Below are positions 1-7,941 of a stretch of DNA of 64,000 nt, piece by piece. Positions within the stretch are counted from its first letter, which is position 1. The number at the start of each line of letters is the position of its first letter. A program made the translations under genes and the position numbers. Source of the DNA: JBEVOS01 sp964563395. Its GTDB lineage: Bacteria > Pseudomonadota > Alphaproteobacteria > Caulobacterales > Aquidulcibacteraceae. The notes beneath the pieces were generated by a model. It did no database searches. It was given only the letters and a program-made list of their open reading frames with translations, and was not told the DNA's origin. The stretch lies in the NCBI GenBank assembly GCA_964563395.1, contig CAZLWK010000008.1, positions 1-64,000 on the forward strand. Direction: 5' to 3'.

Positions 1-467
1 ATCGCGTCGACAATACGCGCGAAGGCCAAGTGCTCGATTACGACAAGCTCGTGATCGAAGTGGAGACGAACGGCGCGGTTCGCCCCGAGGATGCGATCGC
101 CTATGCCGCGCGCATCCTGCAGGACCAATTGCAAGTGTTCGTCACGTTCGAAGAGCCGAAGGCCAAGAAGGAAGGCGGCGAGAAGCCCGATCTTCCCTTT
201 AATCCGGCGCTGCTCAAGAAGGTGGACGAATTGGAATTGTCCGTCCGCTCCGCCAACTGCCTGAAGAACGACAATATCGTCTATATTGGCGATCTCATTC
301 AGAAGTCCGAAGCGGAGATGCTGCGCACGCCGAATTTCGGGCGCAAGTCGCTCAACGAAATCAAGGAAGTGCTCGCCACGATGGGCCTCCATCTTGGCAT
401 GGCGGTCGAGAATTGGCCGCCGGACAATATCGAAGACCTCGCCAAGAAGTACGAAGACCAGAACTGA
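1..467 (+). CDS. rpoA: RNA polymerase alpha subunit, C-terminal part (5' truncated by window edge)
   Basis: The open frame runs in from the window edge (first full codon at base 3) and gives about 154 residues of a family that is normally about 335-340 long. What remains is the end of the N-terminal assembly domain, a linker (EEPKAKKEGG), and the complete alpha-CTD with its helix-hairpin-helix core (LKNDNIVYIGDLI, then TPNFGRKSLNEIKEVL). The alpha-CTD contacts promoter UP elements and activators. It is followed after 33 bases by rplQ, the classical end of the ribosomal alpha operon. Internal in-frame start codons exist but should not be taken as the gene start. Confidence 0.97.
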   Translation, partial: RVDNTREGQVLDYDKLVIEVETNGAVRPEDAIAYAARILQDQLQVFVTFEEPKAKKEGGEKPDLPFNPALLKKVDELELSVRSANCLKNDNIVYIGDLIQKSEAEMLRTPNFGRKSLNEIKEVLATMGLHLGMAVENWPPDNIEDLAKKYEDQN

Positions 468-500
468 GAAGGGCCGCCCTCGGGCGGATAGGATTGCGTC

Positions 501-917
501 ATGCGCCACGGCGTCGCCCAAAAGAAGCTCAACCGCACGGCCAGCCATCGCACCGCGATGTTCGCCAATATGGCCGCGGCGCTCATCAAGCATGAGCAGA
601 TCGTCACCACGTTGCCCAAGGCCAAGGCCTTGCGGCCGGTGGTCGAGCGCCTGGTCACGCTGGGTAAGCGCGGCGATCTGGCGGCGCGTCGCCTCGCGGC
701 CTCGCGTCTGCGCGACGCGGACATGACCAAGAAGCTCTTCGATACGCTTGGCCCCCGCTACAAGGCGCGCGCCGGCGGCTATACGCGCGTGCTCAAGGCG
801 GGTTTTCGCCGGGGCGACAATGCGCCGATGGCGGTGATCGAATTTATCGACCGCGACATAGACGCAAAGGGCCAGGACAGCGGCCCGGTGATCGTGCGTG
901 AGGACGTCGAAGACTAG
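501..917 (+). CDS. rplQ: 50S ribosomal protein L17
   Basis: This 138-residue basic protein has the typical L17 opening (MRHGVAQKKLNRTASHRTAM) and the conserved TTLPKAKALRPVVERLVTL segment. L17 binds the bacterial large-subunit rRNA near the exit tunnel. The length suits alphaproteobacterial L17, which carries a short acidic C-terminal tail (here VREDVED). It lies directly behind rpoA and before a strong terminator, so it is the last gene of that operon. The start is ATG 501. Confidence 0.97.
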   Translation: MRHGVAQKKLNRTASHRTAMFANMAAALIKHEQIVTTLPKAKALRPVVERLVTLGKRGDLAARRLAASRLRDADMTKKLFDTLGPRYKARAGGYTRVLKAGFRRGDNAPMAVIEFIDRDIDAKGQDSGPVIVREDVED

Positions 918-944
918 GCCAGCCGCCCTCCGAGGATTTTGATC

Positions 945-974
945 AACCCGCCGAGGCTCTCGGCGGGTTTTTCT
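945..974 (+). terminator. Rho-independent terminator after rplQ
   Basis: A perfect 11-bp stem (AACCCGCCGAG with CTCGGCGGGTT) closes a 3-base loop and is followed by a T-rich tail. It starts 27 bases after the rplQ stop and ends the rpoA-rplQ transcription unit. Confidence 0.9.
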
Positions 975-1049
975 TGTCCACGCTGCGGAAAATAGTTGCA
1001 AAAAATCAGAAATATTTTAGCTTGGCGATAGTTTCTCGCGGAGGCCGTC

Positions 1050-1511
1050 ATGCCTGATGATTTGAACCGCCCGTCGCTGTCGTCAGCGCTTTCTTATCGC
1101 GATCCCAAGGCGGCGCTGCGCTGGCTGGAGGCGGCGTTCGGGTTCGAGCCGTTCATGGTCATCAGCGACAGCGGGGGCAATCTCCTCCACTCGGAGATGC
1201 GCTTCGGCGACGGTCTCATCATGGTCGGCAGCGAGTGGAGCGACGAGACAAGGAGCCCGGCGTCCTTGGGCGGGAAAACCACGCAGACCGTCCACGTGCA
1301 CGTCGAGGAGGACATAGACGCTCATTGCGCGCGCGCCCGCGCCGCTGGTGCAGAAATCCTGATGGCGCCGGCGGACCAATTTTATGGTGATCGCACCTAT
1401 CGGGCCCGCGATCTTGAAGGCCATGTCTGGACCTTCGGCCAGACGGTGAAACAGATGACGCGCGCCGAATGGGACAAGGTCGGCGGCGTCGTGACCACGG
1501 ATGGCCTCTGA
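1050..1511 (+). CDS. VOC/glyoxalase-like domain protein (PhnB-like)
   Basis: This 153-residue protein has the single paired beta-alpha-beta-beta-beta fold pattern of the VOC superfamily: an N-terminal SALSYRDPKAALRWLEAAFGF segment (a frequent GFE motif), a central VHVHVEE strand, and a C-terminal YGDRTYRARDLEGHVWTF segment carrying the metal-site-type Glu/His positions. The substrate cannot be told. A Shine-Dalgarno-like GCGGAGG lies just before ATG 1050. It forms a compact unit with the overlapping ArsR-type regulator and AHSA1 protein downstream, a combination common in soil proteobacteria. An AT-rich stretch (990-1030) with a possible -35 TTGCAA at 996 precedes it. Confidence 0.85.
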   Translation: MPDDLNRPSLSSALSYRDPKAALRWLEAAFGFEPFMVISDSGGNLLHSEMRFGDGLIMVGSEWSDETRSPASLGGKTTQTVHVHVEEDIDAHCARARAAGAEILMAPADQFYGDRTYRARDLEGHVWTFGQTVKQMTRAEWDKVGGVVTTDGL

Positions 1512-1834
1512 GCGCGCGCCTCGACCTTCAACTCGCCGCGCTCGCCGATCCCGCGCGGCGGCGCGTCATCGACCTCTTGCGCGAGCGCCCGCGCCGCGCG
1601 AGCGAGCTCGCCGCCGCGCTGGCCTTACCTGCGCCCGCCATGAGCCGGCATCTCAAGGCCTTGCGCGCGAGCGGGCTCGTTGAAGAAAGCCACCCTGATT
1701 TTGACGCGCGCGTGCGGATTTATGCGCTGAAGCCCGGTGCGATGAGTGAGCTCAAATCCTGGCTTGAGGAAACCGAGGCGCTGTGGAGCGCGCAGCTTAC
1801 GGCGTTCAAGGCGCATATCGAGCGTGAGCCATGA
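1469..1834 (+). CDS. ArsR-family winged-helix transcriptional regulator
   Basis: The core QLAALADPARRRVIDLLRERPRRASELAAAL, followed by MSRHLKALRASGLVEE, is the ArsR-type winged helix-turn-helix with its recognition helix. No metal-binding cysteine pair (CxC) is visible, which points to the non-metal ArsR subgroup that usually sits beside AHSA1 genes. The start is uncertain: ATG 1469 lies 43 bases inside the preceding gene, while a CTG at 1508 would give the usual 4-base overlap and remove 13 non-conserved basic residues. It is translationally coupled to the AHSA1 gene by an ATGA overlap and probably regulates this three-gene unit. Confidence 0.85.
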   Translation: MGQGRRRRDHGWPLSARLDLQLAALADPARRRVIDLLRERPRRASELAAALALPAPAMSRHLKALRASGLVEESHPDFDARVRIYALKPGAMSELKSWLEETEALWSAQLTAFKAHIEREP

Positions 1835-2298
1835 CGTCATCCGTGTTGGTGGCGCTGCGCGTGCGCGCCGATCCCGCGCGCACGTTCGACGCCTTCACGC
1901 GCGAGATCGGCTCATGGTGGCGCGCGTCCGATCTCTTTCGGGTCACACCCCGCGGCGACGGGCGCCTCGCCTTCGAAGGCGAGGAGGGCGGAAGGCTCGT
2001 GGCGCACCTGGATGGCGGCAAGACCTATGAGGTCGGCCGCATCACGCGCTGGGCGCCGCCCGAAGAACTCGCCTTCTCCTGGCGCCCCGCGAGCGTGCCC
2101 CCGGAACGGACGACGCATGTGCATGTGACGTTCGAAGCGATCGGCGATGAGACGCGCATCAGCGTGCGCCATGAGGGCTGGGCCGAAATTCCTCGCGAGA
2201 ATGCAGCGCGTCACGGCTTTCCCGACCCCGTGACGCTAAAGCATGTGGGGGATTGGTGGCGCGCGCATCTCGCCGCGCTGCGCAGCAGGCTCGCCTAA
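1831..2298 (+). CDS. SRPBCC/AHSA1 family protein
   Basis: This 155-residue protein shows the START/Bet v1-like pattern of AHSA1 proteins: an N-terminal RVRADPARTFDAFTREIGSWW, a central GGKTYEVGRITRWAPPEELAFSW, and a C-terminal helix (VGDWWRAHLAALRSRL). These proteins bind hydrophobic ligands in a helix-grip cavity, and specific roles are mostly unknown. Its ATG overlaps the regulator stop (ATGA). The gene ends tail-to-tail with the GST gene, overlapping it by four bases. Confidence 0.88.
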   Translation: MTSSVLVALRVRADPARTFDAFTREIGSWWRASDLFRVTPRGDGRLAFEGEEGGRLVAHLDGGKTYEVGRITRWAPPEELAFSWRPASVPPERTTHVHVTFEAIGDETRISVRHEGWAEIPRENAARHGFPDPVTLKHVGDWWRAHLAALRSRLA

Positions 2299-2927
2299 TC
2301 CGCCCTCGCGAAATGCGTCATCTGATCCGCATGCGCCTTGACGAAGGCAGGGCGGGACACGGCGCGCTTCACATAAGCGGCGCAGGACGAAAATTCCGCC
2401 AACCCGTTGAAGCGATCCACCAGGCGCAGCACATCGGCCATGGCGATGTCGGCGATCGAAAACGCCCCGGCGAGCCATTCCCGGTCCGCCAGCACAGCCT
2501 CCATGTGTTTCAAACGCAGCTTCACGAAATCGTCGAACATGCGCCAGCCGGGCGTGTCTCCAGTCAAATTCGAAAAGTGAAAAAGCGACCAGGGCACGCT
2601 CGCCATCTCAATCGAATTGAGTGCGCCGAACAGCCATTGCACAATCTCCGTACGTCGCGCTGGCGCCATCAAGGCCCCGCTGCGTTCACCGAGATGCAAC
2701 AGGATCGCGCCGGTTTCAAATATGTGAAAATCCCCATCGGTCAGCCACGGCGTTTGGCCAAACGGGTGACAGGCGAAATGGGCTTCACCGCGATGGTGAA
2801 ATGACGTGCTCTCCACGCGATAGGGCAGACCTGCCTCCTCCAGCGCCCAACGCACCCGAATGTCACGGACGAAGCCGCGCGGTGTAGGGGGAACCCAATC
2901 ATAGGTGGTGAGCACCAAATCGCTCAT
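2295..2927 (-). CDS. Glutathione S-transferase family protein
   Basis: This 210-residue protein has an N-terminal thioredoxin-like domain (about residues 1-80, with GQTPWLTDGDFHIFETGAI holding the cis-Pro and the Glu/Thr pair that contact glutathione). An all-helical C-terminal domain follows, with the N-capping motif FSIADIAMADVL. These enzymes conjugate glutathione to electrophiles or act as thiol-dependent isomerases; the substrate is not evident. The start is ATG 2927. An upstream in-frame extension to 3383 is open but overlaps the divergent protease gene and has no family similarity. It diverges from the protease gene, leaving a 129-base promoter region. Confidence 0.88.
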   Translation of the reverse strand: MSDLVLTTYDWVPPTPRGFVRDIRVRWALEEAGLPYRVESTSFHHRGEAHFACHPFGQTPWLTDGDFHIFETGAILLHLGERSGALMAPARRTEIVQWLFGALNSIEMASVPWSLFHFSNLTGDTPGWRMFDDFVKLRLKHMEAVLADREWLAGAFSIADIAMADVLRLVDRFNGLAEFSSCAAYVKRAVSRPAFVKAHADQMTHFARAD

Positions 2928-3056
2928 CGTGTGGCTCCGTATCGGCGTGAAACCAGCAGCGCATAGGCGACGCGCCTCGGCAATGACAGAGGTCAGCTCC
3001 CCGCCTTGTTTCCGCCACGCCCGCGCAGAAACTGCGCCCCGCTTGGAGAAGAGCCC

Positions 3057-4460
3057 ATGAAGCCGTTTCCCCTGCTGGCCGCGCCGCTCGCCTTGGCGCT
3101 GATCGCGCCTTTGAACGCGCCGACGGCGCTTGCGCAGGAGCGCATCGTTCCCGCCTCGCAGGGCCAGATGCAGCTCTCCTTCGCGCCGGTGGCCGCGCGG
3201 GCGGCGCCGGCTGTGGTCAATGTCTATGCGCAGCGCATCGTGCGCCAGCGCGCGCGGCTGTTCGACGATCCCTTCTTCCGCCGCTACGGCGAAGGCTTTG
3301 GCGGCGCGCGCGAGCGCGTGCAGCAATCCTTGGGGTCCGGCGTGATCGTCCGCGGCGAAGGGATCATCGTCACCAACAATCACGTTGTGGAGGGCGCCGA
3401 GGCGCTCAAAGTGGTGCTCGCCGATCGGCGCGAGTTCGACGCCACGCTCGTTCTCGCCGATCCGCGCACCGATCTGGCCGTGCTGCGCATAGACACACGC
3501 GGCGAGCGCCTCCCGGCCTTGCCCTTCGCCGACACGCGCGCCCTGCAGGTCGGCGACATGGTGCTGGCGATCGGCAATCCGTTCGGCCTGTCGCAGACGG
3601 TGACAAGCGGCATCGTCTCCGCGCTCGCGCGCACGGAAGTCGGGATCAGCGATTTTGCGTTCTTCATTCAGACCGACGCCGCGATCAATCGCGGCAATTC
3701 CGGCGGCGCGCTCGTCGATATGAATGGCGCGCTCGCTGGCGTGAACACGGCGATTTTCTCGCAGAGCGGGGATTCGAACGGCATCGGCTTCGCTGTGCCG
3801 TCCGAAATGGTGCGTCGCGTGGTGGAGTCCGCGCTGTCAGGCGGGGGACGCATCGTGCGCCCCTGGCTCGGCGCGCGCGTGCAGCCGGTGACGCAGGACA
3901 TTGCGCGCTCGCTCGGCCTTGATCGTCCCCAAGGCGTGTTGGTCGCCGATCTTTATCCCGGCTCTTCGGCCGAGCGCGCGGGGCTCGCGCGGGGCGATGT
4001 GATCCTTTCCGTCGCCGGGGCGCCGGTCTTCGATGAGGCGGGGCTGCGTTATCAATTCGCCACGCAAAATCCTGGCGCGCGCGTGCAACTTGAAACGCTG
4101 CGGGGCGCTTCGCGGCGCAGCCTTACGGTCGCCGCCGAAGCGCCGCCGGGCGGACGCGCCGCGCCGCGCGACATAAGCGGGCGCAATCCGCTCGATGGCG
4201 CGCGGGTTCTGACGCTCTCGCCAGCCGCGGCCGAGGAAGCAGGGCTCGATCCCTTTCAAACGGGTGTCGTCATACAGACGATCACACGCGGGCGCCTCGC
4301 GGCTCGTGCTGGTCTGGCCCCCGGCGATGTCGTGCGCACCATCAACGGTGAGGCCATAGAAACGAGCGACGAGCTGCTTCGCGCGCTCAACGCGGCGCAG
4401 GCGTGGCAGATCGAAATAGAACGCAACGGCCAGCGCCGCATGCTGCAATTGGCGCTCTAG
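3057..4460 (+). CDS. Do/DegQ-type periplasmic serine protease with two PDZ domains
   Basis: This 467-residue protein belongs to the HtrA family of periplasmic quality-control proteases. Residues 1-27 form a Sec signal peptide ending in ALA. The trypsin-like domain carries the full catalytic triad: His109 (TNNHVVEGA), Asp139 (DPRTDLAVL) and Ser215 (RGNSGGAL). Two PDZ domains follow at about 280-370 and 385-465, each with a carboxylate-binding-type loop (WLGARVQ, GVVIQTI). Length and order match DegP/DegQ/MucD. A loop of the LA type (RARLFDDPFFRRYGEG) lies before the triad. ATG 3057 was chosen because it starts the signal peptide; an upstream start at 3006 would only add a charged tail. Confidence 0.95.
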   Translation: MKPFPLLAAPLALALIAPLNAPTALAQERIVPASQGQMQLSFAPVAARAAPAVVNVYAQRIVRQRARLFDDPFFRRYGEGFGGARERVQQSLGSGVIVRGEGIIVTNNHVVEGAEALKVVLADRREFDATLVLADPRTDLAVLRIDTRGERLPALPFADTRALQVGDMVLAIGNPFGLSQTVTSGIVSALARTEVGISDFAFFIQTDAAINRGNSGGALVDMNGALAGVNTAIFSQSGDSNGIGFAVPSEMVRRVVESALSGGGRIVRPWLGARVQPVTQDIARSLGLDRPQGVLVADLYPGSSAERAGLARGDVILSVAGAPVFDEAGLRYQFATQNPGARVQLETLRGASRRSLTVAAEAPPGGRAAPRDISGRNPLDGARVLTLSPAAAEEAGLDPFQTGVVIQTITRGRLAARAGLAPGDVVRTINGEAIETSDELLRALNAAQAWQIEIERNGQRRMLQLAL

Positions 4461-4463
4461 CGC

Positions 4464-4949
4464 TCAATTCATCCGCACTTCGCCCTCTTCGCCGAGATCG
4501 GGATTTTTCCGGCCGGTCACCGCCGCCGCCGTCATTGCGATCATGGCGACGGCCTTGCCCGGCGTGCGCCAATAATGCGCGTCCTTCGGAAGCAGTGTCA
4601 GCAGGCGGACCTGCGGATCATCGGGCCCATCCCACCATGCTTCGGCGGCGGTCGACCAAAGCTCCCTGATCTTCTCGCGATCATTGCTGACATGGCCCTC
4701 GGCCGCGATGGACAGATATTTCCCGCCGTCCTGAACAGATACGCCGACATGGGGATCATGCGCGATGGCGTCGTCCTTGAACGAGCTGGCGTCGGTCAGC
4801 ATGTAGATGAGGCCATCGTCCCGTCGTGGATAGAGCCCCATGGGGCGCGCGTGCAGGTCCGCGCCGTGACGTGTCGTCAGAAAGCCCACATGCGCGCTTT
4901 CCAGAATATCCCACACCTCGTCCAGATCGTCGGTATTGTGCTTGCTCAT
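4464..4949 (-). CDS. Pyridoxamine 5'-phosphate oxidase family (general stress protein 26-like)
   Basis: This 161-residue protein has a split-barrel flavin-binding fold: VWDILESAHVGFLTTRHGADLHARPM, then IYMLTDASSFKDDAIAHDPHVGVSVQDGGKYLSIAAEGHV. The tail has the WWDGPDDPQVRLL type typical of general stress protein 26 homologues. These bind FMN or F420-like cofactors and are linked to stress survival. True pyridoxamine phosphate oxidase activity is not expected. It ends three bases after the convergent protease gene. The start is ATG 4949, preceded by GGAGAG on the minus strand. Confidence 0.85.
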   Translation of the reverse strand: MSKHNTDDLDEVWDILESAHVGFLTTRHGADLHARPMGLYPRRDDGLIYMLTDASSFKDDAIAHDPHVGVSVQDGGKYLSIAAEGHVSNDREKIRELWSTAAEAWWDGPDDPQVRLLTLLPKDAHYWRTPGKAVAMIAMTAAAVTGRKNPDLGEEGEVRMN

Positions 4950-5060
4950 GGCGCTCTCCTCAGTGTCGTGCTGAGCAACGACGCCGCGCGGCCAGCGTTC
5001 CGCCCATCCAAGGCCAGGCGCGGTTGCGAGGCGCTCGCCATCGGCGCATAGACCGGGTTG

Positions 5061-6362
5061 ATGTCCGACCTTTTCGCCGCCGCCGGTTTGGAGGAGGGCG
5101 CGCCGCGCCCCCTGGCCGACAGGCTGCGTCCACGTCGCCTTTCCGAGGTTGTGGGGCAGGACCATCTCTTGGCCGCCGGCGCTCCAATCGGGCGCATGCT
5201 CGCGCAAAAGCGGCTCAGTTCCATGATCCTGTGGGGACCGCCCGGCGTCGGCAAGACGACGATCGCGCGTCTCCTGGCCGAGGCGGCAGGGTTGGAGTTT
5301 CAGCAAATCTCGGCGGTGTTTTCCGGGGTCGCCGACCTGAAGAAGGCGTTCGAGACCGCGCGCGGTCGGCGCGCCGCCGGCAAGGGCACGCTGCTCTTCG
5401 TCGATGAAATTCATCGGTTCAATCGCGCGCAGCAAGACGGCTTTCTGCCCTTCGTCGAAGAGGGGGTCATCACGCTCGTCGGCGCGACGACGGAAAATCC
5501 CTCCTTCGAACTCAACGCCGCGCTGTTATCGCGCGCGCAGGTATTCGTATTGAAGCGTCTCGACGACGCGGCGCTTGAACAACTGCTCGTGCGCGCCGAA
5601 GACATGCTGGGCCGGAAGGCGCCGCTTAGCGCCGATGCGCGCGCGGCCTTGCGCGCCATGGCGGATGGCGATGGACGCTACCTCCTGTCGTTGGCCGAGG
5701 AGGTGTTCGCCGCCCCCGCTGATACGATCATCGACGCGCCCGCGCTCGCCGCCATGTTGCAAAAGCGCGCGCCGGCTTATGACAAGGATCGCGAAGAGCA
5801 TTACAATCTGATCAGCGCGCTGCATAAGAGCATACGTGGCTCCGATCCGGATGCGGCGCTCTATTGGTTGGCGCGCATGCTCGCTGGCGGCGAAAGCCCG
5901 CTCTTCATCGCACGCCGTCTCGTGCGCGCCGCCGCCGAGGATATCGGGCTTGCCGATCCCACCGCGCTCTTGATCGCCAACGCCGCCAAGGACGCGGTTG
6001 ACTTTATCGGTCAACCCGAAGCGGAGCTGCATCTCGCGCAGGCCGTCATTCACCTCGCCACCGCGCCCAAATCGAACGCCGCCTACACCGCTTGGAAATC
6101 CGCGCAGAAGGCCGCGGCGGAGACTGGAACGCTCGCGCCGCCGCTTCACATCCGCAATGCGCCCACGCGCCTGATGAAGGAGCTCGGCTATGGCGCGGGC
6201 TATGAATACGATCACGACGCGGAGGGCGGCTTCTCGGGGCAGAGCTATTTCCCGGACGAAATGGCGCCGCGCCGTTTCTACGATCCGAAAGGCGCGGGTC
6301 GGGAAGCGCCGATCAAGGAACGCCTTGCCCATTGGCGCGATCTGCGCGCCAAGAAGACATGA
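5061..6362 (+). CDS. rarA: Replication-associated recombination protein A (RarA/MgsA AAA+ ATPase)
   Basis: This 433-residue AAA+ ATPase is related to clamp-loader subunits and acts at stalled replication forks. Walker A is GPPGVGKT (residues 59-66) and Walker B LLFVDEIH (111-118), followed by the RarA signature FNRAQQDGFLPFVEEG and sensor 1 GATTENPSFELN. The C-terminal domain holds the family motifs HKSIRGSDPDAALYWLARML and GEDP-like elements (AAEDIGLADP). A TTG directly before ATG 5061 could also serve as start. Its stop overlaps the next gene by ATGA, so the pseudouridine synthase is probably co-transcribed. Confidence 0.95.
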   Translation: MSDLFAAAGLEEGAPRPLADRLRPRRLSEVVGQDHLLAAGAPIGRMLAQKRLSSMILWGPPGVGKTTIARLLAEAAGLEFQQISAVFSGVADLKKAFETARGRRAAGKGTLLFVDEIHRFNRAQQDGFLPFVEEGVITLVGATTENPSFELNAALLSRAQVFVLKRLDDAALEQLLVRAEDMLGRKAPLSADARAALRAMADGDGRYLLSLAEEVFAAPADTIIDAPALAAMLQKRAPAYDKDREEHYNLISALHKSIRGSDPDAALYWLARMLAGGESPLFIARRLVRAAAEDIGLADPTALLIANAAKDAVDFIGQPEAELHLAQAVIHLATAPKSNAAYTAWKSAQKAAAETGTLAPPLHIRNAPTRLMKELGYGAGYEYDHDAEGGFSGQSYFPDEMAPRRFYDPKGAGREAPIKERLAHWRDLRAKKT

Positions 6363-7063
6363 GCGCGCGCGCCTTTCTGGTGCACGAGGACGCGCATCTT
6401 CTTGTCTTCGACAAGCCGTCGGGGCTCGCGGTGCAGGGCGGCGCGGGCGTTCAGGAGAGTCTTGAAGACTTGCTCGCCGCGTTCGCCAAATCGAACGGCA
6501 AGCGCCCGCGTCTCGTTCACCGCCTTGACCGCGAGACCAGCGGAATCATCCTGGCCGCGCGCACCAAACCCGCCGCTGCGTTTCTCTCCGCCGCGTTCGC
6601 GGAACGGCGCATGCGCAAATCCTATCTCGCCATTGTGTGCGGCGGCGCACCTTCCCCGGACGAGGGCGCGATCGATCTGCCGCTGCTTAAGGAAACGCGC
6701 GGCGGTCTCGACATCGCGCGCGTCAATGCCAGCGGCCAAACCGCCTTGACGCGGTATCGAACGCTCGGCCGCATGTGCGCGGCGGCGCTTATCGAGGCGG
6801 CGCCGGAAACAGGTCGGATGCATCAGATCCGCGCGCATTTGGCCGCGCTCGGCCGACCCATCGCCGGCGACGCCAAATATGGCGGTCTCTTTACGATCGG
6901 CGCCGCCTCGATCCCCCGTCTGATGCTGCACGCGGCGCGCCTGGCCGGCCCGCATCCGGGCGGAGGAACCTTCGACTATTGCGCGCCGCCGCCGCCGGAT
7001 TTCGCCGCCGCGTGCGCCGCATTGCAGCTCGACCTCGCCGCCGACGCACCTGGCGGCGTATAA
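6359..7063 (+). CDS. RluA-family pseudouridine synthase without S4 domain
   Basis: This 234-residue protein consists of the RluA catalytic domain only: DKPSGLAVQGG, then the catalytic loop LVHRLDRETSGI with Asp57 as the nucleophile, and the late motif ETGRMHQIRAHLAALGRPIAGDAKYGG. Such enzymes isomerise uridine in rRNA or tRNA; absence of an S4 domain resembles RluA/TruC rather than RluC/RluD. The substrate site cannot be assigned. It starts at ATG 6359 inside the rarA stop (ATGA). A second, S4-containing family member lies at 7938-8927. Confidence 0.92.
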   Translation: MSARAFLVHEDAHLLVFDKPSGLAVQGGAGVQESLEDLLAAFAKSNGKRPRLVHRLDRETSGIILAARTKPAAAFLSAAFAERRMRKSYLAIVCGGAPSPDEGAIDLPLLKETRGGLDIARVNASGQTALTRYRTLGRMCAAALIEAAPETGRMHQIRAHLAALGRPIAGDAKYGGLFTIGAASIPRLMLHAARLAGPHPGGGTFDYCAPPPPDFAAACAALQLDLAADAPGGV

Positions 7064-7081
7064 ACGATGGAGGAGATGATC

Positions 7082-7567
7082 ATGCGCCACTTCATCGCCG
7101 CGCTCGCCGTCTTGGCGCTCGCCGGCTGCGCCACGCCCAGCGCCTATGCGCCCGCCGAGCGCCCCGGGGCGGCGGGCTTTACCGAAACCCGCATTGAATC
7201 GGACCGCTATCGTGTCTCCTTTCGCGGCAGCTCGGCCGACAGCCCGGAGCGCGTGGCCGATTTGGCGCTCCTGCGCGCCGCCGAGCTTACCATCGGCGCC
7301 GGCTATAATTGGTTCGTCGTGGATCATCGCTATCAGGAAGCGGCGCCGGGGCGCGGCGGCCCGCGTGTTTCGGTCGGTGTGGGCGGCGGCTCGTATGGGG
7401 GGAGCTCCGGCGTGGGCGTGGGCGTGGGAGTCGGCCTGCCGCTCGGCGGGCGCGAAGGCCCCAGCGCCGCGGTGCTGGAGATCCGGCTCGGACGGGGGGA
7501 AAAACCGGCCGACGTGAACGCCTACGACGCGCGTGAGGTGCAATCGGCGGTGCGCGCCCGTATGTAG
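7082..7567 (+). CDS. Small glycine-rich lipoprotein (CC0125/CC1285-like)
   Basis: The protein starts with a lipoprotein signal, MRHFIAALAVLALAGCATPS, whose lipobox LAGC predicts lipidation of Cys15. The body has an FRGSSADSPERVADLALLRAAELT segment, seen in a family of Caulobacterales lipoproteins of unknown function that usually report a GY(N/D)WF motif; here it is GAGYNWFVVDHR. A Gly/Val/Ser-rich low-complexity run (about residues 98-126, repeated GVGVG) follows. ATG 7082 was chosen from GGAGG at 7069-7073; in-frame ATGs at 7067 and 7076 are alternatives. It may anchor in the outer membrane. Function is unknown. Confidence 0.8.
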   Translation: MRHFIAALAVLALAGCATPSAYAPAERPGAAGFTETRIESDRYRVSFRGSSADSPERVADLALLRAAELTIGAGYNWFVVDHRYQEAAPGRGGPRVSVGVGGGSYGGSSGVGVGVGVGLPLGGREGPSAAVLEIRLGRGEKPADVNAYDAREVQSAVRARM

Positions 7568-7572
7568 GGGCC

Positions 7573-7941
7573 ATGCAGGCGCTTTTATGGGTGGCGATCG
7601 GCGGGGCGGCGGGCGCATGCCTGCGCTATGGCGTGGGCGCGGCGGCGATCGCGCTCGGGCTTTCCGCGTTTCCGTGGGCGACCTTGGCGATCAACATTCT
7701 TGGCGGCTTCGCGATGGGCGCGCTGGCAGGCTTTGTGGGCGATGGCGCGACGACGTTGCGTCTGCTGGTTGGTGTGGGCGTGCTCGGCGGCTTCACCACC
7801 TTCTCCGCCTTCTCGCTGGAGACGGTGCGCCTCCTTGAGGACGGCCAATCCATGCTCGCTTTGCTTTATGTGCTCGCCTCGACGGCGCTGTCCATCGCGG
7901 CCTGCTGGGCCGGCCTTGCCTTGACACGGGGCGCGCCATGA
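7573..7941 (+). CDS. crcB: CrcB/Fluc fluoride ion channel
   Basis: This 122-residue protein has four hydrophobic helices and the family motifs: N-terminal GGAAGACLRYG, the Asn-bearing ATLAINILGGFAMG, and GVLGGFTTFSAFSLET with the Phe-box and Ser/Thr track. CrcB proteins form dimeric channels that let fluoride leave the cytoplasm. It lies five bases after the lipoprotein gene, and its stop overlaps the RluC-like gene by ATGA. No room exists for a fluoride riboswitch directly upstream, so it is probably transcribed with its neighbours. Confidence 0.95.
   Translation: MQALLWVAIGGAAGACLRYGVGAAAIALGLSAFPWATLAINILGGFAMGALAGFVGDGATTLRLLVGVGVLGGFTTFSAFSLETVRLLEDGQSMLALLYVLASTALSIAACWAGLALTRGAP

Noticed and set aside
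7550..7580. Fluoride riboswitch upstream of crcB
   Set aside because: Only five bases separate crcB from the previous gene, and no pseudoknot-like fluoride aptamer sequence is seen nearby.
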